From: Burkholderiales bacterium
GTDB lineage: Bacteria > Pseudomonadota > Gammaproteobacteria > Burkholderiales > JACMKV01
Reading direction: 5' to 3'
Length of the DNA: 13,583 nt
NCBI GenBank assembly: GCA_014379915.1
Contig: JACMKV010000153.1
Span: 1-13,583, forward strand
In this document: piece by piece, positions 13,311 to 13,583 of the stretch
Numbering within the stretch: position 1 is the stretch's first letter
Layout of the letters: each line of letters begins with the position of its first letter
The notes under the pieces: model-generated
Told to the model about the DNA's origin: nothing
The model's input: the letters and a program-made list of their open reading frames with translations, nothing else
Database searches by the model: none
Made by a program: the position numbers and the translations under genes

Positions 13311-13363
13311 TGAAGCCTTCGATAAATCAGTGGAAGACGCCGTTTAGCGGAGGCTTAACATGA
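13310..13363 (+). CDS. Possible 17-residue micro-ORF bridging cusB and cusA
   Basis: An ATG at 13310 overlaps the cusB stop (TGATG), and the micro-ORF's TGA (13361-13363) overlaps the cusA start (ATGA). The peptide would be MKPSINQWKTPFSGGLT. GGAG at 13300-13303 lies six bases upstream. The double overlap is what translational coupling would look like, but a chance occurrence in a 49-base gap is quite possible. I know of no homologue. Confidence 0.2.
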   Translation: MKPSINQWKTPFSGGLT

Positions 13364-13583
13364 TTGCCGGGCTGATCCGCTGGTCCTTGCACAATCGCTT
13401 TCTGGTGTTCATAGCCACGGCATTTTTGACCGCGGCCGGAATCTACGCGATGCTGAATACGCCGCTCGATGCGATCCCCGATTTGTCCGATGTGCAGGTC
13501 ATTATCCGCACACCCTACCCCGGACAGGCGCCGCAGGTCGTCGAAGATCAAGTCACTTACCCGCTGACGACAACGATGATGTC
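13360..13583 (+). CDS. cusA: CusA-type heavy-metal RND efflux pump, N-terminal part
   Basis: The inner membrane, proton-driven pump of the Cus (copper/silver) system. The first 74 residues are visible before the window ends. They contain the first membrane helix (FLVFIATAFLTAAGIYAML), then NTPLDAIPDLSDVQVIIRT and YPGQAPQVVEDQVTYPLTTTMM, which closely match the start of E. coli CusA; CzcA-type pumps differ more here. GGAGG at 13349-13353 lies six bases before ATG 13360. The complete gene should be about 1,040-1,050 codons. It is the third structural gene of the operon, following the channel and adaptor. Confidence 0.94.
   Translation, partial: MIAGLIRWSLHNRFLVFIATAFLTAAGIYAMLNTPLDAIPDLSDVQVIIRTPYPGQAPQVVEDQVTYPLTTTMM

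Overview
The window is high-GC DNA, and every confidently read gene fits a betaproteobacterium. The nitrogen regulator NtrC, the bifunctional-type ArgA, YggX and the several classes of extragenic repeat all agree with this. A Nitrosomonadales-like or Burkholderiales-like host is my inference; there is no rRNA or tRNA here to settle it. I saw no prophage, CRISPR array, toxin-antitoxin pair or complete insertion sequence.

Left part (1-5508, + strand): the 3' end of ntrC; a complete 7TM diguanylate cyclase (910-2844); a repeat-filled gap; a two-helix conserved membrane protein (3216-3875); a 384-bp MITE-like element with 19-bp terminal inverted repeats (3873-4256), whose edge supplies the membrane protein's stop codon; and a stand-alone FAD/NAD(P) oxidoreductase of the type otherwise fused to SelD (4312-5508).

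Middle part (5567-9640, - strand): a probable transcription unit argA, yggX, CYTH-CHAD protein, sixA. It joins arginine biosynthesis, iron/oxidative-stress protection, a polyphosphate-type CYTH/CHAD protein and a phosphohistidine phosphatase. The CYTH-CHAD gene is the oddest item. Its conserved N-terminus, including the ExExK signature, is fully encoded, but an in-frame stop lies just upstream and an ACG stands where the ATG should be, behind a good Shine-Dalgarno sequence. An 18-bp perfect inverted repeat pair fills the gap before sixA.

Right part (9963-13583, + strand): a copper/silver-type RND efflux operon. It starts with a small secreted Cys/Met-rich protein of unknown function, followed by a TolC-family outer membrane channel, a CusB-type adaptor with two N-terminal metal-binding modules, and the first 74 codons of the CusA pump. 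A UUCG-capped hairpin precedes the channel gene, and a possible 17-codon micro-ORF bridges cusB and cusA. The pump probably takes metal from the periplasm, passes it through the CusB-like adaptor and exports it through the TolC-type channel. The small secreted protein may be a periplasmic metal carrier or sensor.

No wholly new system is evident. The best leads are the ACG-start CYTH-CHAD gene with its Ala/Glu-rich insert, the small Cys/Met protein of the efflux operon, and the MITE that has reshaped the 3216-4312 gene junction.
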